A stretch of 64,000 nucleotides of DNA, from contig CAWGVW010000002.1 in NCBI GenBank assembly GCA_963826145.1, forward strand, positions 1,240,001 to 1,304,000. Direction: 5' to 3'. The notes under the pieces were generated by a model that did no database searches, was not told the DNA's origin, and saw only the letters and a program-made list of their open reading frames with translations. The first letter of the stretch is position 1. Each line of letters begins with the position of its first letter. The stretch is from JBGPLJ01 sp963826145. GTDB taxonomy: Bacteria; Pseudomonadota; Gammaproteobacteria; Steroidobacterales; Steroidobacteraceae. The position numbers and the translations under genes are program-made. This document shows positions 38,851 through 58,576 of this stretch, piece after piece.

Positions 38851-39408
38851 ATGTCGGTAGCGGAGGGGATGCAGGTGAGTTTGCGCTGGTACGTCGTGCA
38901 CGCCTACTCGAATTTCGAGCACAAGGTCGCCGAGTCGCTGAGGGAGCGCGTCAAGCGCCAGGGACTCGATGCAAAGTTTGGCGAGATCCTGGTGCCTACC
39001 GAGGAAGTGGTCGAGATGCGCGACGGTCAGAAGCGCAAGAGCGACCGCAAGTTCTTCCCGGGCTACGTGCTCGTGCAGATGGAAATGGACGAAGACACCT
39101 GGCACCTCGTGAAGGACGTGCCGAAGGTGCTCGGTTTCATCGGTGGCACCAGCGACAAGCCGGCGCCGATCACGGAGAAGGAGGCCATGGCCATCCTTCG
39201 CAGGGTCGAGGAAGGCGTCGACAAGCCGAAGCCGAAGGTGCTGTTCGAGCCCGGCGAGGTGGTGCGCGTGATCGACGGCCCGTTCAACGATTTCAATGGC
39301 GTGGTTGAGTCCGTCAACTACGACAAGAGCCGCCTGCAGGTGGCGGTGCAGATCCTCGGGCGTTCGACGCCCGTGGAGCTGGAGTTCAGTCAGGTCGAAA
39401 AGGCTTAA
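38851..39408 (+). CDS. nusG: Transcription antitermination factor NusG
   Basis: Binds RNA polymerase to aid elongation and couple it to Rho and S10; 185 residues. N-terminal domain starts LRWYVVHAYSNFEHKVAESL, with RKFFPGYVLVQMEMDEDTWH; KOW domain VRVIDGPFNDFNGVVESVN near residue 130-155. It follows secE by 10 bases, the usual pairing. A shorter start at ATG 38869 is possible and would be closer to the family's length. Confidence 0.95.
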   Translation: MSVAEGMQVSLRWYVVHAYSNFEHKVAESLRERVKRQGLDAKFGEILVPTEEVVEMRDGQKRKSDRKFFPGYVLVQMEMDEDTWHLVKDVPKVLGFIGGTSDKPAPITEKEAMAILRRVEEGVDKPKPKVLFEPGEVVRVIDGPFNDFNGVVESVNYDKSRLQVAVQILGRSTPVELEFSQVEKA

Positions 39409-39472
39409 GCGGCGAATTCGACCCAAACCGGGGAGCTCGACAACGAGCGTTTGCACCCACTCGAGGTGATCG

Positions 39473-39904
39473 ATGGCTAAGAAAGTTACCGGCTACATCA
39501 AGCTGCAGATTCCCGCCGGCCAGGCGAATCCGAGTCCCCCCGTGGGCCCGGCGCTCGGCCAGCAGGGTGTGAACATCATGGAGTTCTGCAAGGCGTTCAA
39601 CGCGCAGACCCAGCAGATGGAAAAGGGGCTGCCGACCCCCGTCGTGATCACGGTCTACAGCGACCGCAGTTTCACATTCATCATGAAGACGCCGCCGGCG
39701 TCGGTGCTCATTCGCAAGGCCCTTGGCATTGAAAAGGGCAGCGGCACCCCCAACACGGCGAAGGTCGGCAAGATCACCCGCAAGCAGCTCGAAGAGATCG
39801 CCAGGAAGAAGTTGCCGGACCTGACGGCAGCCGATCTCGATGCCGCGGTACGCACCATCGCGGGCAGCGCCCGCAGCATGGGCGTCGATGTGGAGGGGGT
39901 CTGA
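39473..39904 (+). CDS. rplK: 50S ribosomal protein L11
   Basis: Builds the GTPase-associated centre of the large subunit; 143 residues. Motifs YIKLQIPAGQANPSPPVGPA and GQQGVNIMEFCKAFN in the N-terminal domain, IAGSARSMGVDVEGV at the C-terminus. One base separates its stop from the rplA ATG, so L11 and L1 are co-translated as in E. coli; L1 feedback on this message is the known control in that genus. Confidence 0.97.
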   Translation: MAKKVTGYIKLQIPAGQANPSPPVGPALGQQGVNIMEFCKAFNAQTQQMEKGLPTPVVITVYSDRSFTFIMKTPPASVLIRKALGIEKGSGTPNTAKVGKITRKQLEEIARKKLPDLTAADLDAAVRTIAGSARSMGVDVEGV

Positions 39905-39905
39905 C

Positions 39906-40601
39906 ATGCCGTTCGTAGCGAAGAGAGTCAAGGCCTGGAAGGACAAGATCGTTCCGGGCAAGCCCTATGCGATCGACGATGCGCTGGCGCTCGTGAAGGA
40001 ATTTTCCAAGGCCAAGTTCGCGGAGTCGCTCGACGTCGCCGTGAATCTCGGCATCGATGCGAGCAAATCGGACCAGCAGGTGCGCGGTTCGACGGTCATG
40101 CCGAACGGCACGGGCAAGTCCGTGCGCGTTGCGGTATTCACGTCCGGGAAGAACGCGGACGCGGCAAAGGGCGCGGGCGCCGATATCGTCGGACTCGAGG
40201 ACCTCGCGGAGCAGGTGAAGAAGGGCGAGCTCAATTTCGACGTCGTCATCGCGAGCCCGGATGCAATGCGCATCGTCGGCCAGCTCGGCCAGATCCTGGG
40301 GCCTCGCGGCCTGATGCCGAATCCGAAGGTCGGCACCGTGACGCCGAATGTTGCAGATGCGGTGAAGAACGCGAAAGCCGGGCAGGTGCGCTATCGCACC
40401 GACAAGGCGGGCATCGTGCATTGCCCGATCGGCAAGTCGACGTTCGACGCACCGAAGCTCAAGGAGAATTTACTGGCCCTGCTGAACGATCTGCAGAAGG
40501 TGAAGCCGGCTTCGTCGAAGGGCGTGTTTCTGAAAAAGATCACGCTCTCCTCGACGATGGGCCCGGGCGTCATCGTGGATCAGGCAAGCCTGGGGCTGTA
40601 G
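39906..40601 (+). CDS. rplA: 50S ribosomal protein L1
   Basis: Stalk-base protein that binds 23S rRNA and in E. coli represses its own L11-L1 message; 231 residues. Characteristic pieces are NLGIDASKSDQQVRGSTVMP, ILGPRGLMPNPKVGTVTPNV and YRTDKAGIVHCPIGKSTF. Start ATG 39906, one base after the rplK stop. Length is as expected. Confidence 0.97.
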   Translation: MPFVAKRVKAWKDKIVPGKPYAIDDALALVKEFSKAKFAESLDVAVNLGIDASKSDQQVRGSTVMPNGTGKSVRVAVFTSGKNADAAKGAGADIVGLEDLAEQVKKGELNFDVVIASPDAMRIVGQLGQILGPRGLMPNPKVGTVTPNVADAVKNAKAGQVRYRTDKAGIVHCPIGKSTFDAPKLKENLLALLNDLQKVKPASSKGVFLKKITLSSTMGPGVIVDQASLGL

Positions 40602-40777
40602 TTGATTTCAGGTTGAAGCAATCGAAGACCGCAGGAGGGTTTTGGACCCTTAATACCCTGCGCAGATGGCGTTACCCGCAACACCGACTGGTGGTGAAGG
40701 TAGCCATCGTAAAGATGGGCCGGCAGGCAAGGATACGCGCCGGGGTTCGTTCTACTTCTCACCAGGAGGCGAGATAG
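40602..40777 (+). promoter_or_regulatory. L10 leader region
   Basis: 176 bases between rplA and rplJ without a gene, containing GAAGACCGCAGGAGGGTTTTG and several short complementary segments. In proteobacteria the rplJ leader is where L10-(L7/L12)4 represses translation; the length and place fit. A ribosome site CAGGAGGCGAGA sits before the rplJ ATG. The exact folding was not worked out. Confidence 0.5.
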
Positions 40778-41308
40778 ATGACATTGAAACTGGAAGACAA
40801 GCAGGCGCTGGTGGCCGAAGTCAACGCGGTGGCGGCAAGCGCCCACTCCGTGGTGGCGGCGGAGTACCGCGGTCTGTCCCTTCCCCAGATGACCGATCTT
40901 CGGGCGAAGGCACGGGCGAGCGGCGTGTATATGCGTGTGGTCAAGAACACGCTCGCGCGCAAGGCTGTGGCCGGCACTCCTTTCGAGTGCATCGGCGATG
41001 CGCTCAAGGGCCCGCTCGTCCTGGCCTTCTCGAAGAACGACCCGGGGGCTGCGGCCCGCGTGGTCAAAGCCTTCGCGAAGGACCACGACAAGCTCGTGGC
41101 GAAGCTCGTCTCGATGGGAGGGAAGCTCCTCAGCTCCAAGGATCTCGATCGGGTTGCAAGCCTGCCCACCAAGGAACAGGCGCTCGCGCAGCTGATGGGA
41201 CTCCTCAAGGCGCCGATTTCGAAGCTCGTACGCACGCTCGCAGAGCCGCAAGCCAAGCTTGTGCGCACCCTCGCGGCCGTCAAAGAGCAGAAAGCGGCCG
41301 CCGGCTGA
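40778..41308 (+). CDS. rplJ: 50S ribosomal protein L10
   Basis: Anchors the L7/L12 stalk; 176 residues. N-terminal rRNA-binding part (LVAEVNAVAASAHSVVAAEY RGLS region, MTDLRAKARASGVYMRVVKN) and a C-terminal helix carrying KLVRTLAEPQAKLVRTLAAV, where L7/L12 dimers bind. Follows a long leader and precedes rplL by 56 bases, the usual L10 operon order. Confidence 0.97.
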   Translation: MTLKLEDKQALVAEVNAVAASAHSVVAAEYRGLSLPQMTDLRAKARASGVYMRVVKNTLARKAVAGTPFECIGDALKGPLVLAFSKNDPGAAARVVKAFAKDHDKLVAKLVSMGGKLLSSKDLDRVASLPTKEQALAQLMGLLKAPISKLVRTLAEPQAKLVRTLAAVKEQKAAAG

Positions 41309-41364
41309 ACCGCGACAGACATTCAACGGGTAACTGATCAAAACGCATTTTTCTGGAGATCATC

Positions 41365-41745
41365 ATGGCTGTTAGTAAAGAAGACGTGCTCGACGCAATT
41401 TCCAAGATGACCGTCATGGAAGTCGTCGACCTCATCTCCGACATGGAGAAGAAGTTCGGCGTGACGGCCGCTGCGCCGGTCGCGATGGCTGCCGCCGGTG
41501 GCGCCGCCGCCGCCGCACCTGCTGCCGAAGCACAGACCGAGTTCACGGTGACCATGAGCGAGTTCGGCGCCAACAAAGTGGGCGTCATCAAGGTCATCCG
41601 CGAGATCACCGGTCTTGGCCTGAAAGAAGCCAAGGACCTGGTGGAAGGCGTTCCCTCGACCGTCAAGGAAGGCGTATCGAAGGCCGATGCCGACGCAATC
41701 AAGAAGAAGATCGATGACGCGGGTGGCAAGGCTGCGGTCAAGTGA
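41365..41745 (+). CDS. rplL: 50S ribosomal protein L7/L12
   Basis: Flexible stalk protein that recruits translation factors; 126 residues. N-terminal dimer helix (VLDAISKMTVMEVVDLISDM), an Ala-rich hinge (AAAGGAAAAAPAAEAQ), and the globular factor-binding domain TVTMSEFGANKVGVIKVIRE with GLGLKEAKDLVEGVP. GGAG lies before the ATG. Upstream of rpoB with a hairpin between. Confidence 0.97.
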   Translation: MAVSKEDVLDAISKMTVMEVVDLISDMEKKFGVTAAAPVAMAAAGGAAAAAPAAEAQTEFTVTMSEFGANKVGVIKVIREITGLGLKEAKDLVEGVPSTVKEGVSKADADAIKKKIDDAGGKAAVK

Positions 41746-41790
41746 CGCGGGTCCTGACCCGTTGTCCGTTGAGTTGATCCGACGCATGCA

Positions 41791-41818
41791 ACCAGACCGG
41801 CCGACCGGCCGGTCTGGT
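41791..41818 (+). terminator. Hairpin between rplL and rpoB, attenuator or processing site
   Basis: Perfect 12-base arms ACCAGACCGGCC (41791-41802) and GGCCGGTCTGGT (41807-41818) with a 4-base loop, no T run. In E. coli the same gap holds an attenuator and an RNase III site that set the ratio of ribosomal protein to polymerase; the location matches, the mechanism is inferred. Confidence 0.55.
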
Positions 41819-41872
41819 CCTGTGCGCTCGTGGCCTCTTGTTCGATTGCGACTGCTGTAGAGGGCGACACCG

Positions 41873-50172
<8,300 letters not shown>

Positions 50173-50251
50173 GCGAAAAGGGGGACAGAGCCAATTTCCC
50201 GCCACCGGGGAATCGACTCCACCGGGAAATTGGCTCTGTCCCCTTTTTCGC
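50173..50251. repeat. Palindromic GGGGACAGAGCC element after rpoC, likely terminator
   Basis: Two 28-base arms (50173-50200 and 50224-50251) are inverted with 27 matches, containing GGGGACAGAGCCAATTTCCC, with a 23-base loop. The right arm ends CCCCTTTTTCGC, so RNA would form a stable stem followed by U5 and act as a terminator for rpoBC. The core resembles REP-like sequences spread by RAYT transposases; that link is inferred. Confidence 0.7.
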
Positions 50252-50267
50252 CATCCCGAGGGTCGTC

Positions 50268-51353
50268 ATGGAACAGACCATTCGGTTCGTGAATGGCGCT
50301 GACGGCGTCAAGCTCGCGTACGCGAGATCGGGTCAAGGGCCGGTGCTCGTCAAGAGCGGCACCTGGCTTACGCATGTCGAATACGACCTGGAAAGCCCGG
50401 TCTGGCGTCCCTGGTTCAATTTTCTCACCGCCAACCGCACGTTGCTACGCTACGATCCGCGCGGCTGCGGACTCTCCGACTGGGCTGCCGCGGATCTCTC
50501 CTTCGACAAGCAGGTGGAAGACTTCGAGCGCGTCGTCGATGCGGCGGGCCTCGAGAAATTCGCCGTGCTCGGCATGTCGCAGGGCGTGCCCATCAGCATC
50601 GAATACGCCGCCCGCCACCCCGAGCGCGTGTCGCACCTGATCCTCTACGGCGGCTATGCAATCGGGTGGATGCACCGCGGACCTGACAGCGTCCGGCTCG
50701 GACGTGCACTCGTCGAGACCATCCGCATCGGTTGGGAGCAGGACACGCCGGCCTTCCGCAAGCTCTTTGCGTCGCTCTTCGTACCGGATGCCTCTGAAGA
50801 GCAGGCGGAGTGGTATGGGGAGCTGATGCGTCGTACAACGCGGCCCGAGGTTGCCGCGCGGCTGGTGGAGGCCTTCGGTGCGATCGACGTCTCGCACCGG
50901 CTCGCGAACGTGCGCGCACCGACGCTCGTCATCCATGCGCGGGACGACAAGCGAATTCCATTCGAACAGGGCCGCATCGTCGCGGCAGGCATTCCGGGCG
51001 CGCGCTTCGTCGAGCTCGAGGGCCGCAACCATATCCTGGTGGAGCACGAACCGGCCTGGGCGCGATTCAAGTCGGCGATCAGCGATTTTCTCGGATTTCC
51101 GCTCGCGGCCACCCGCCCTGCGCCGGACCGCGCTGCCGCAGCCAGGCTGCGCGAGCTGACCGTGCGTGAGCGCGAGATCCTTGCGCTGCTCGCGACGGGG
51201 CAAAACAACCAGGCGATTGCAGCGAGCCTGAGCCTCAGCGAGAAGACGATCCGCAATCACCTGACGCGCATCTTCGAGAAGCTCGAGGTCAACTCCCGCG
51301 CACAGGCCATCGTGCTGGCGCGCGATCACGCGGTGGTGCCCGGCGTCCACTAG
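50268..51353 (+). CDS. Alpha/beta hydrolase fused to a LuxR-type HTH
   Basis: Protein of 361 residues joining an enzyme-like domain to a DNA-binding domain. Residues 1-275 form an alpha/beta-hydrolase fold: oxyanion region SGQGPVLVKSGTWLTH, nucleophile Ser in VLGMSQGVPISIE, Asp in VIHARDDKRIPF, His in EGRNHILVEH. Residues 295-350 form a LuxR/NarL HTH (LTVREREILALLATGQNNQA, KTIRNHLTRIFEKLEVNSRA). Such fusions are thought to sense a ligand with the hydrolase fold, perhaps without catalysis, and control genes. The catalytic triad looks intact here, so catalysis is possible. The ligand is unknown. Confidence 0.85.
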   Translation: MEQTIRFVNGADGVKLAYARSGQGPVLVKSGTWLTHVEYDLESPVWRPWFNFLTANRTLLRYDPRGCGLSDWAAADLSFDKQVEDFERVVDAAGLEKFAVLGMSQGVPISIEYAARHPERVSHLILYGGYAIGWMHRGPDSVRLGRALVETIRIGWEQDTPAFRKLFASLFVPDASEEQAEWYGELMRRTTRPEVAARLVEAFGAIDVSHRLANVRAPTLVIHARDDKRIPFEQGRIVAAGIPGARFVELEGRNHILVEHEPAWARFKSAISDFLGFPLAATRPAPDRAAAARLRELTVREREILALLATGQNNQAIAASLSLSEKTIRNHLTRIFEKLEVNSRAQAIVLARDHAVVPGVH

Positions 51354-51476
51354 CGGGTGCGCCGGGACTTTTGTCCCGCCACGGCCGCTCAAATAGAGTC
51401 GTTTGCCTCATGCGCGACGCCGCACTCTCGCAGCACACTCACGCTGCGAAATCACTATCCGAAGGGAGTCTGATCC

Positions 51477-52253
51477 ATGCTGCGACGAGCGCTCATCTTC
51501 ATCTATGGCCTGGCGAGCTACGCCGTGTTCTTCGCCACTTTCCTGTATGCCATCGGCTTCATCGGTAATTTTCTCGTGCCGCGCTCGATCGACGGCGCGC
51601 CGCGGATGGGCCTCGCGCCCGCTATCCTCGTCGACCTCGGATTGCTGCTGCTCTTTGCGATCCAGCACAGCGTGATGGCGCGCCCGGCGTTCAAGCGCTG
51701 GTTCACGCGCTTCATCCCGGAAGCGGCCGAGCGCAGCACCTACGTGCTCGCCTCAAGCCTCGCGCTCATCGCGCTCTTCTACCACTGGCAGCCGCTCGGC
51801 GGTCAGATCTGGAACGTCACCGACCCGACGGGCCGTGGTGTCCTCTACGGGGTCTTTGCGTTCGGCTGGTTGCTGCTGCTTTACGTGACCTTCCTCATCG
51901 ATCACTTCGACCTCTTCGGCCTGAGGCAGGTGTGGTTCGAGCTCACCGAGCGGCCGTACACGGACATCGGCTTCCGTATGCCGGCGCTCTATCGCCTCGT
52001 GCGTCACCCGCTCTATGTCGGGTGGCTCACGATCTTCTGGGCGACGCCGTCGATGACCGCGACGCACCTGTTGTTTGCGATCGCGACGACCGGCTACATC
52101 CTGATCGCGATCCAGTTCGAGGAGCGCGATCTCGAGGACCAGCTCGGCGCCGACTATCGGGAATACAAGCGGCGCGTGCCGATGCTGATCCCCTTCACCA
52201 AGCGCAGCGCCGACCTCAATCGAGGAAAGCGGGAAATTTCGGCAGCGAATTGA
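51477..52253 (+). CDS. mddA: Methanethiol S-methyltransferase-like membrane protein
   Basis: Polytopic membrane protein of 258 residues. Spans include LIFIYGLASYAVFFATFLYA, LVDLGLLLLFAIQHSVMA, LALIALFYHW and LYGVFAFGWLLLLYVTFLI. Motifs YAIGFIGNFLVPRSIDG, IQHSVMARPAFKRW, YRLVRHPLYVGWLTIFWATP and FEERDLEDQLGADYREYKRR match the NnrU/isoprenylcysteine-methyltransferase-like fold of MddA, which turns methanethiol and S-adenosylmethionine into dimethyl sulfide. Family identity is likely; that this copy acts on methanethiol is inferred. GAAGGGAG before the ATG. Convergent with the next gene, 38-base overlap. Confidence 0.8.
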   Translation: MLRRALIFIYGLASYAVFFATFLYAIGFIGNFLVPRSIDGAPRMGLAPAILVDLGLLLLFAIQHSVMARPAFKRWFTRFIPEAAERSTYVLASSLALIALFYHWQPLGGQIWNVTDPTGRGVLYGVFAFGWLLLLYVTFLIDHFDLFGLRQVWFELTERPYTDIGFRMPALYRLVRHPLYVGWLTIFWATPSMTATHLLFAIATTGYILIAIQFEERDLEDQLGADYREYKRRVPMLIPFTKRSADLNRGKREISAAN

Positions 52254-53046
52254 AATCACCGAGGTCGTGCTCGACGACGAGCCGCGCCTTGAGATTGACG
52301 ATGAGCCGGTCGACACGATCCATGGAAGCGAGCGTGTCGGCCCGGTTCACGTTGACGACCGGCATGTGGTGCCCGCCGACGCTTTCCCGCAGGTGATAGA
52401 GGTCGCCGGACAGGATGACGTTGCCCGCCTTTCGGAACTTGAGTACGAGGATCTGGTGGCCCGGTGTGTGACCGGGAGCGCGCAGGATCCGCACTGTGCC
52501 GTCGCCGAAAACGTCGTAGTCTCCGTCGATTAGCTGCTGTTTCGCCTGCGCGTAGCCACTGAACGACGCTGCGTTCACGCTGAAAGGCGCCGGTACGTTG
52601 AGCGCCGCTGCAAGCTCCGTCTTGTTGATGATCCATGTCGCCGCCGGGAAGAGATTCGCATTGCCGGTGTGATCGGCATGAAAGTGTGAAAACGCTACGT
52701 GCGTGAAGTCCGCGGGCGTGAGGCCGATCTCCCTGAGCTCATCGACCAACGACCTGCTGACAGTCACGGTTACGCCTGGTGCAAGCGTGCCGGGTTTGCC
52801 GACATAGCTGTCGCCGAGTCCCGCATCCCACAGCATGGTTCCCTTGGGATGGCGTATGACGTAGCACGGCACGACGAGCTTGCCCGAACGTCCGTCGTAG
52901 TCGCCCGTGTCGGAGAAGAAGCTGAGATTCTCAAACGCGATCTCGCCGCAATTAGCCGCGTACAGGCGAAGGTCAGTGACCGCGGGCGGTGCTCCCAGCG
53001 CGGAATCGGCAAGGGTGAGCAGTGCGGTAAGCAGGAAATAGCGCAT
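52216..53046 (-). CDS. Secreted metallo-beta-lactamase-fold hydrolase
   Basis: Leftward, start at ATG 53046 so that the signal peptide MRYFLLTALLTLADSALG begins the chain; 276 residues. Zinc ligands in HFHADHTGN (near residue 130), GHTPGHQ and SGDLYH, with a final His in VVEHDLGD. This order is that of the AHL-lactonase/AttM-like branch, which opens lactone rings, but the family also includes other hydrolases, so quorum-signal hydrolysis is inference. It is divergent from the SMP-30-like gene; about 100 bases lie between. Confidence 0.82.
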   Translation of the reverse strand: MRYFLLTALLTLADSALGAPPAVTDLRLYAANCGEIAFENLSFFSDTGDYDGRSGKLVVPCYVIRHPKGTMLWDAGLGDSYVGKPGTLAPGVTVTVSRSLVDELREIGLTPADFTHVAFSHFHADHTGNANLFPAATWIINKTELAAALNVPAPFSVNAASFSGYAQAKQQLIDGDYDVFGDGTVRILRAPGHTPGHQILVLKFRKAGNVILSGDLYHLRESVGGHHMPVVNVNRADTLASMDRVDRLIVNLKARLVVEHDLGDFNSLPKFPAFLD

Positions 53047-53144
53047 GGCGGCCTCCCGGATTTGTGATGCCGCGCTATCGTCGCCGAGCCGCGGATGCAT
53101 GTCTGTACCTCACAGCGAAATGCCAGTAGATTCTGAGCGCAGCA

Positions 53145-54162
53145 ATGATCCGACGGCACCTACACGCGATCGCTTCCTGCGCAGTCCTTCTGCTTGCGAG
53201 CGCGTGGGCGTCCGGCGCCGATACGGCGCCGGAAACCGTCGGACACATCACGCGCTGGGACGGCGCGATCAATCGTCTCATCGCGCCCAGCGCGAAGATC
53301 GAACGACTGGCCGGCGGATTCACCTGGTCCGAAGGTCCCCTCTGGATCGAAAACGGTGGCTATCTGCTTTTCAGCGATGTGCCGGCGAATGCGATGTACC
53401 GCTGGTCGCCGGCCGATGGGCTGATCGACGTTTCTCAAGCCATCCGGCTACGCGGGCAAGGACACGGCCGGCCTGCGCGAGGCGGGTTCGAATGGCCTCT
53501 TCGCGGATGGCCCCGATGCGATCCTGCTCGCGGATTCGGGCAACCGGTCCATCGTGCGTCTCGAGCTCTCCAGCCGGCGCCGAACGACCGTGGTTGCCGC
53601 GTTTGACGGCAAGCGGTTCAACAGCCCGAACGATGTCATCCGGTCGACGACCGGCGTGATTTTCTTTACCGACCCGCCGTATGGCCTCAAGGACATCGAC
53701 GCGTCGCCCCTCAAGGAGCAGGCGTTCAACGGCGTCTATCGTCTGGATGCCGCAGGAAAGGTGACGGTCGTCGACGCGGAGCTGAGCTTTCCGAATGGCA
53801 TTGCGCTCTCGCCGGACGAGAGCACGCTCTATGTCGCGAATTCCGATCCCAAGCGCCCGATCTGGATGGCCTACGAGCTGAATGCCGATCGCAGTGTCAC
53901 CGGCAAACGGCAGCTGGCCGATGCATCGGATCTTGCTGTCAACGGGGTAGCCGGCCTGCCGGACGGGCTGAAAGTTGGCCCGGACGGCACGCTCTTCGCG
54001 TCCGCCCCAGGGGGAATACTCCTGATGACGCCTGTCGGTCATCGGCTGGGACGTATCGAAACCGGGGATGCCATCTCTAACTGCGGTTTCGGGGAGGGTG
54101 GCCGGTGGCTATACCTGACCTCCCATGGCTTCATCGCCCGGGTAGCCCTGATCAAACGATAG
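53145..54162 (+). CDS. SMP-30/gluconolactonase-like secreted protein, one frameshift
   Basis: Beta-propeller lactonase-type protein of about 338 residues if one base is removed at the TTT at 53431-53433. Signal peptide MIRRHLHAIASCAVLLLASA, then AKIERLAGGFTWSEGPLWIE (Glu metal ligand), YLLFSDVPANAMYRW, and after the break SNGLFADGPDAILLADSGN, SPNDVIRSTTGVIFFTDPPY (Asn and Asp ligands), SFPNGIALSPDESTLYVANS and NGVAGLPDGLKVGPDGTLFA. The family hydrolyses sugar lactones or organophosphates with a divalent metal. A single extra T in a homopolymer suggests a sequencing error; a real pseudogene cannot be excluded. Confidence 0.78.
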
Positions 54163-54212
54163 GAGCCGGCTCGATACGGGCTTTCGTCGGCCTCCTGCAC
54201 TGCATCAAATTC

Positions 54213-54241
54213 TTGACAGGCAAGGGGTACGTTCCTAGAAT
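54213..54241 (+). promoter_or_regulatory. rpsL: Strong sigma-70 promoter of the str operon
   Basis: TTGACA (54213-54218, perfect) and TAGAAT (54236-54241, five of six) with a 17-base spacer. It lies about 128 bases before the rpsL start, leaving a structured leader. It is the best promoter seen in the window. Confidence 0.75.
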
Positions 54242-54296
54242 CGCCGGCCTTTCGTACCGGCCCTGAAGCGTGCCGGTGCCAAAGCCACGATAAGTG

Positions 54297-54324
54297 ACCG
54301 GGCCGCCCCAGCGGGCGGCCCGGT
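54297..54324 (+). terminator. GC-rich hairpin in the rpsL leader, attenuator-like
   Basis: Perfect 11-base arms ACCGGGCCGCC (54297-54307) and GGCGGCCCGGT (54314-54324) around CCAGCG, followed by GCTTCTTGT. Lying between promoter and rpsL, it may be an attenuator or a ribosomal-protein feedback site rather than an operon end. Confidence 0.5.
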
Positions 54325-54368
54325 GCTTCTTGTGCGAGGCCATTTCGCACGCAAATAACAGGACCGCC

Positions 54369-54743
54369 ATGTCGACCACGAGTCAGTTGATCCGCAGAGG
54401 GCGCCGCGCCGACACCTACAAGAGCAAGGTGCCGGCACTCGCAGCGTCGCCGCAGAAGCGCGGCGTGTGCACGCGCGTGTACACCACGACGCCGAAAAAG
54501 CCGAACTCGGCGCTGCGCAAGGTCGCTCGCGTGCGCCTGACGAATGGTTATGAAGTCACGAGTTACATCGGCGGCGAAGGTCACAACCTGCAGGAGCACT
54601 CGGTCGTGCTGATTCGCGGCGGCCGCGTCAAGGATCTGCCTGGCGTGCGCTACCACACGGTGCGCGGCACGCTCGATTGCGCCGGCGTTGCCGATCGCAA
54701 GCAGAGTCGCTCGAAGTACGGCGCCAAGCGCGCCAAGAAATAA
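54369..54743 (+). CDS. rpsL: 30S ribosomal protein S12
   Basis: Decoding-centre protein; 124 residues. MSTTSQLIRRGRRADTYKSK, then TTTPKKPNSALRKVARVRL with the Lys that is changed in streptomycin resistance (here wild type), and GGRVKDLPGVRYHTVRGTLD with its conserved Lys and Arg. First gene of the str operon. ATG 54369 chosen because the codons upstream show no S12 similarity. Confidence 0.97.
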   Translation: MSTTSQLIRRGRRADTYKSKVPALAASPQKRGVCTRVYTTTPKKPNSALRKVARVRLTNGYEVTSYIGGEGHNLQEHSVVLIRGGRVKDLPGVRYHTVRGTLDCAGVADRKQSRSKYGAKRAKK

Positions 54744-54787
54744 AGCCCAAGAAAGACAACCAGGAAACTAAAGAGAGAAGCCTCCGT

Positions 54788-55267
54788 ATGTCGCGTCGCG
54801 CCCAAGCCCCCGTCCGTACCATCCTGCCGGACCCGAAGTATCACAACGACATGCTGGCGAAGTTCATCAACGTGGTGATGCGCAAAGGCAAGAAGTCGGC
54901 CGCAGAGAAGATCATCTACGGCGCGATCGACCGCATCACGGAGAAGACCAACCAGGCGGGTGGCGAAGCGATCGTGCTGCTGACGAAGGCGCTCGACAAC
55001 GTGAAACCCGTGGTCGAAGTGAAATCACGCCGCGTCGGCGGCGCCACCTACCAGGTGCCCGTCGAAGTTCGCGCTTCGCGCCGCCAGACACTGGCAATGC
55101 GCTGGGTGATCGACGCGGCGCGTGCCCGCACCGAGAAGTCGATGGCGCACCGCCTCGCACACGAATTGATGGACGCCGCCGAGAACCGCGGTTCCGCCGT
55201 GCGCAAGCGCGAAGACACGCACCGCATGGCGGAGGCCAACAAGGCTTTCGCGCATTACCGCTGGTAG
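54788..55267 (+). CDS. rpsG: 30S ribosomal protein S7
   Basis: Binds the 16S 3' domain and nucleates head assembly; 159 residues. MSRRAQAPVRTILPDPKYHN, MRKGKKSAAEKIIYGAIDR, RRVGGATYQVPVEVRASRRQ and a C-terminal KREDTHRMAEANKAFAHYRW. GAGAAG site precedes. In E. coli S7 regulates this operon. Seven bases to fusA. Confidence 0.97.
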   Translation: MSRRAQAPVRTILPDPKYHNDMLAKFINVVMRKGKKSAAEKIIYGAIDRITEKTNQAGGEAIVLLTKALDNVKPVVEVKSRRVGGATYQVPVEVRASRRQTLAMRWVIDAARARTEKSMAHRLAHELMDAAENRGSAVRKREDTHRMAEANKAFAHYRW

Positions 55268-55274
55268 ACGCACC

Positions 55275-57362
<2,088 letters not shown>

Positions 57363-57385
57363 CCGCTGCCTCGAGGAGAGCCGCC

Positions 57386-58576
<1,191 letters not shown>

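Noticed and set aside
54294..54368. An upstream in-frame start for rpsL
   Set aside because: The extra 25 residues come from the leader hairpin region and have no S12 similarity; ATG 54369 matches the family start.
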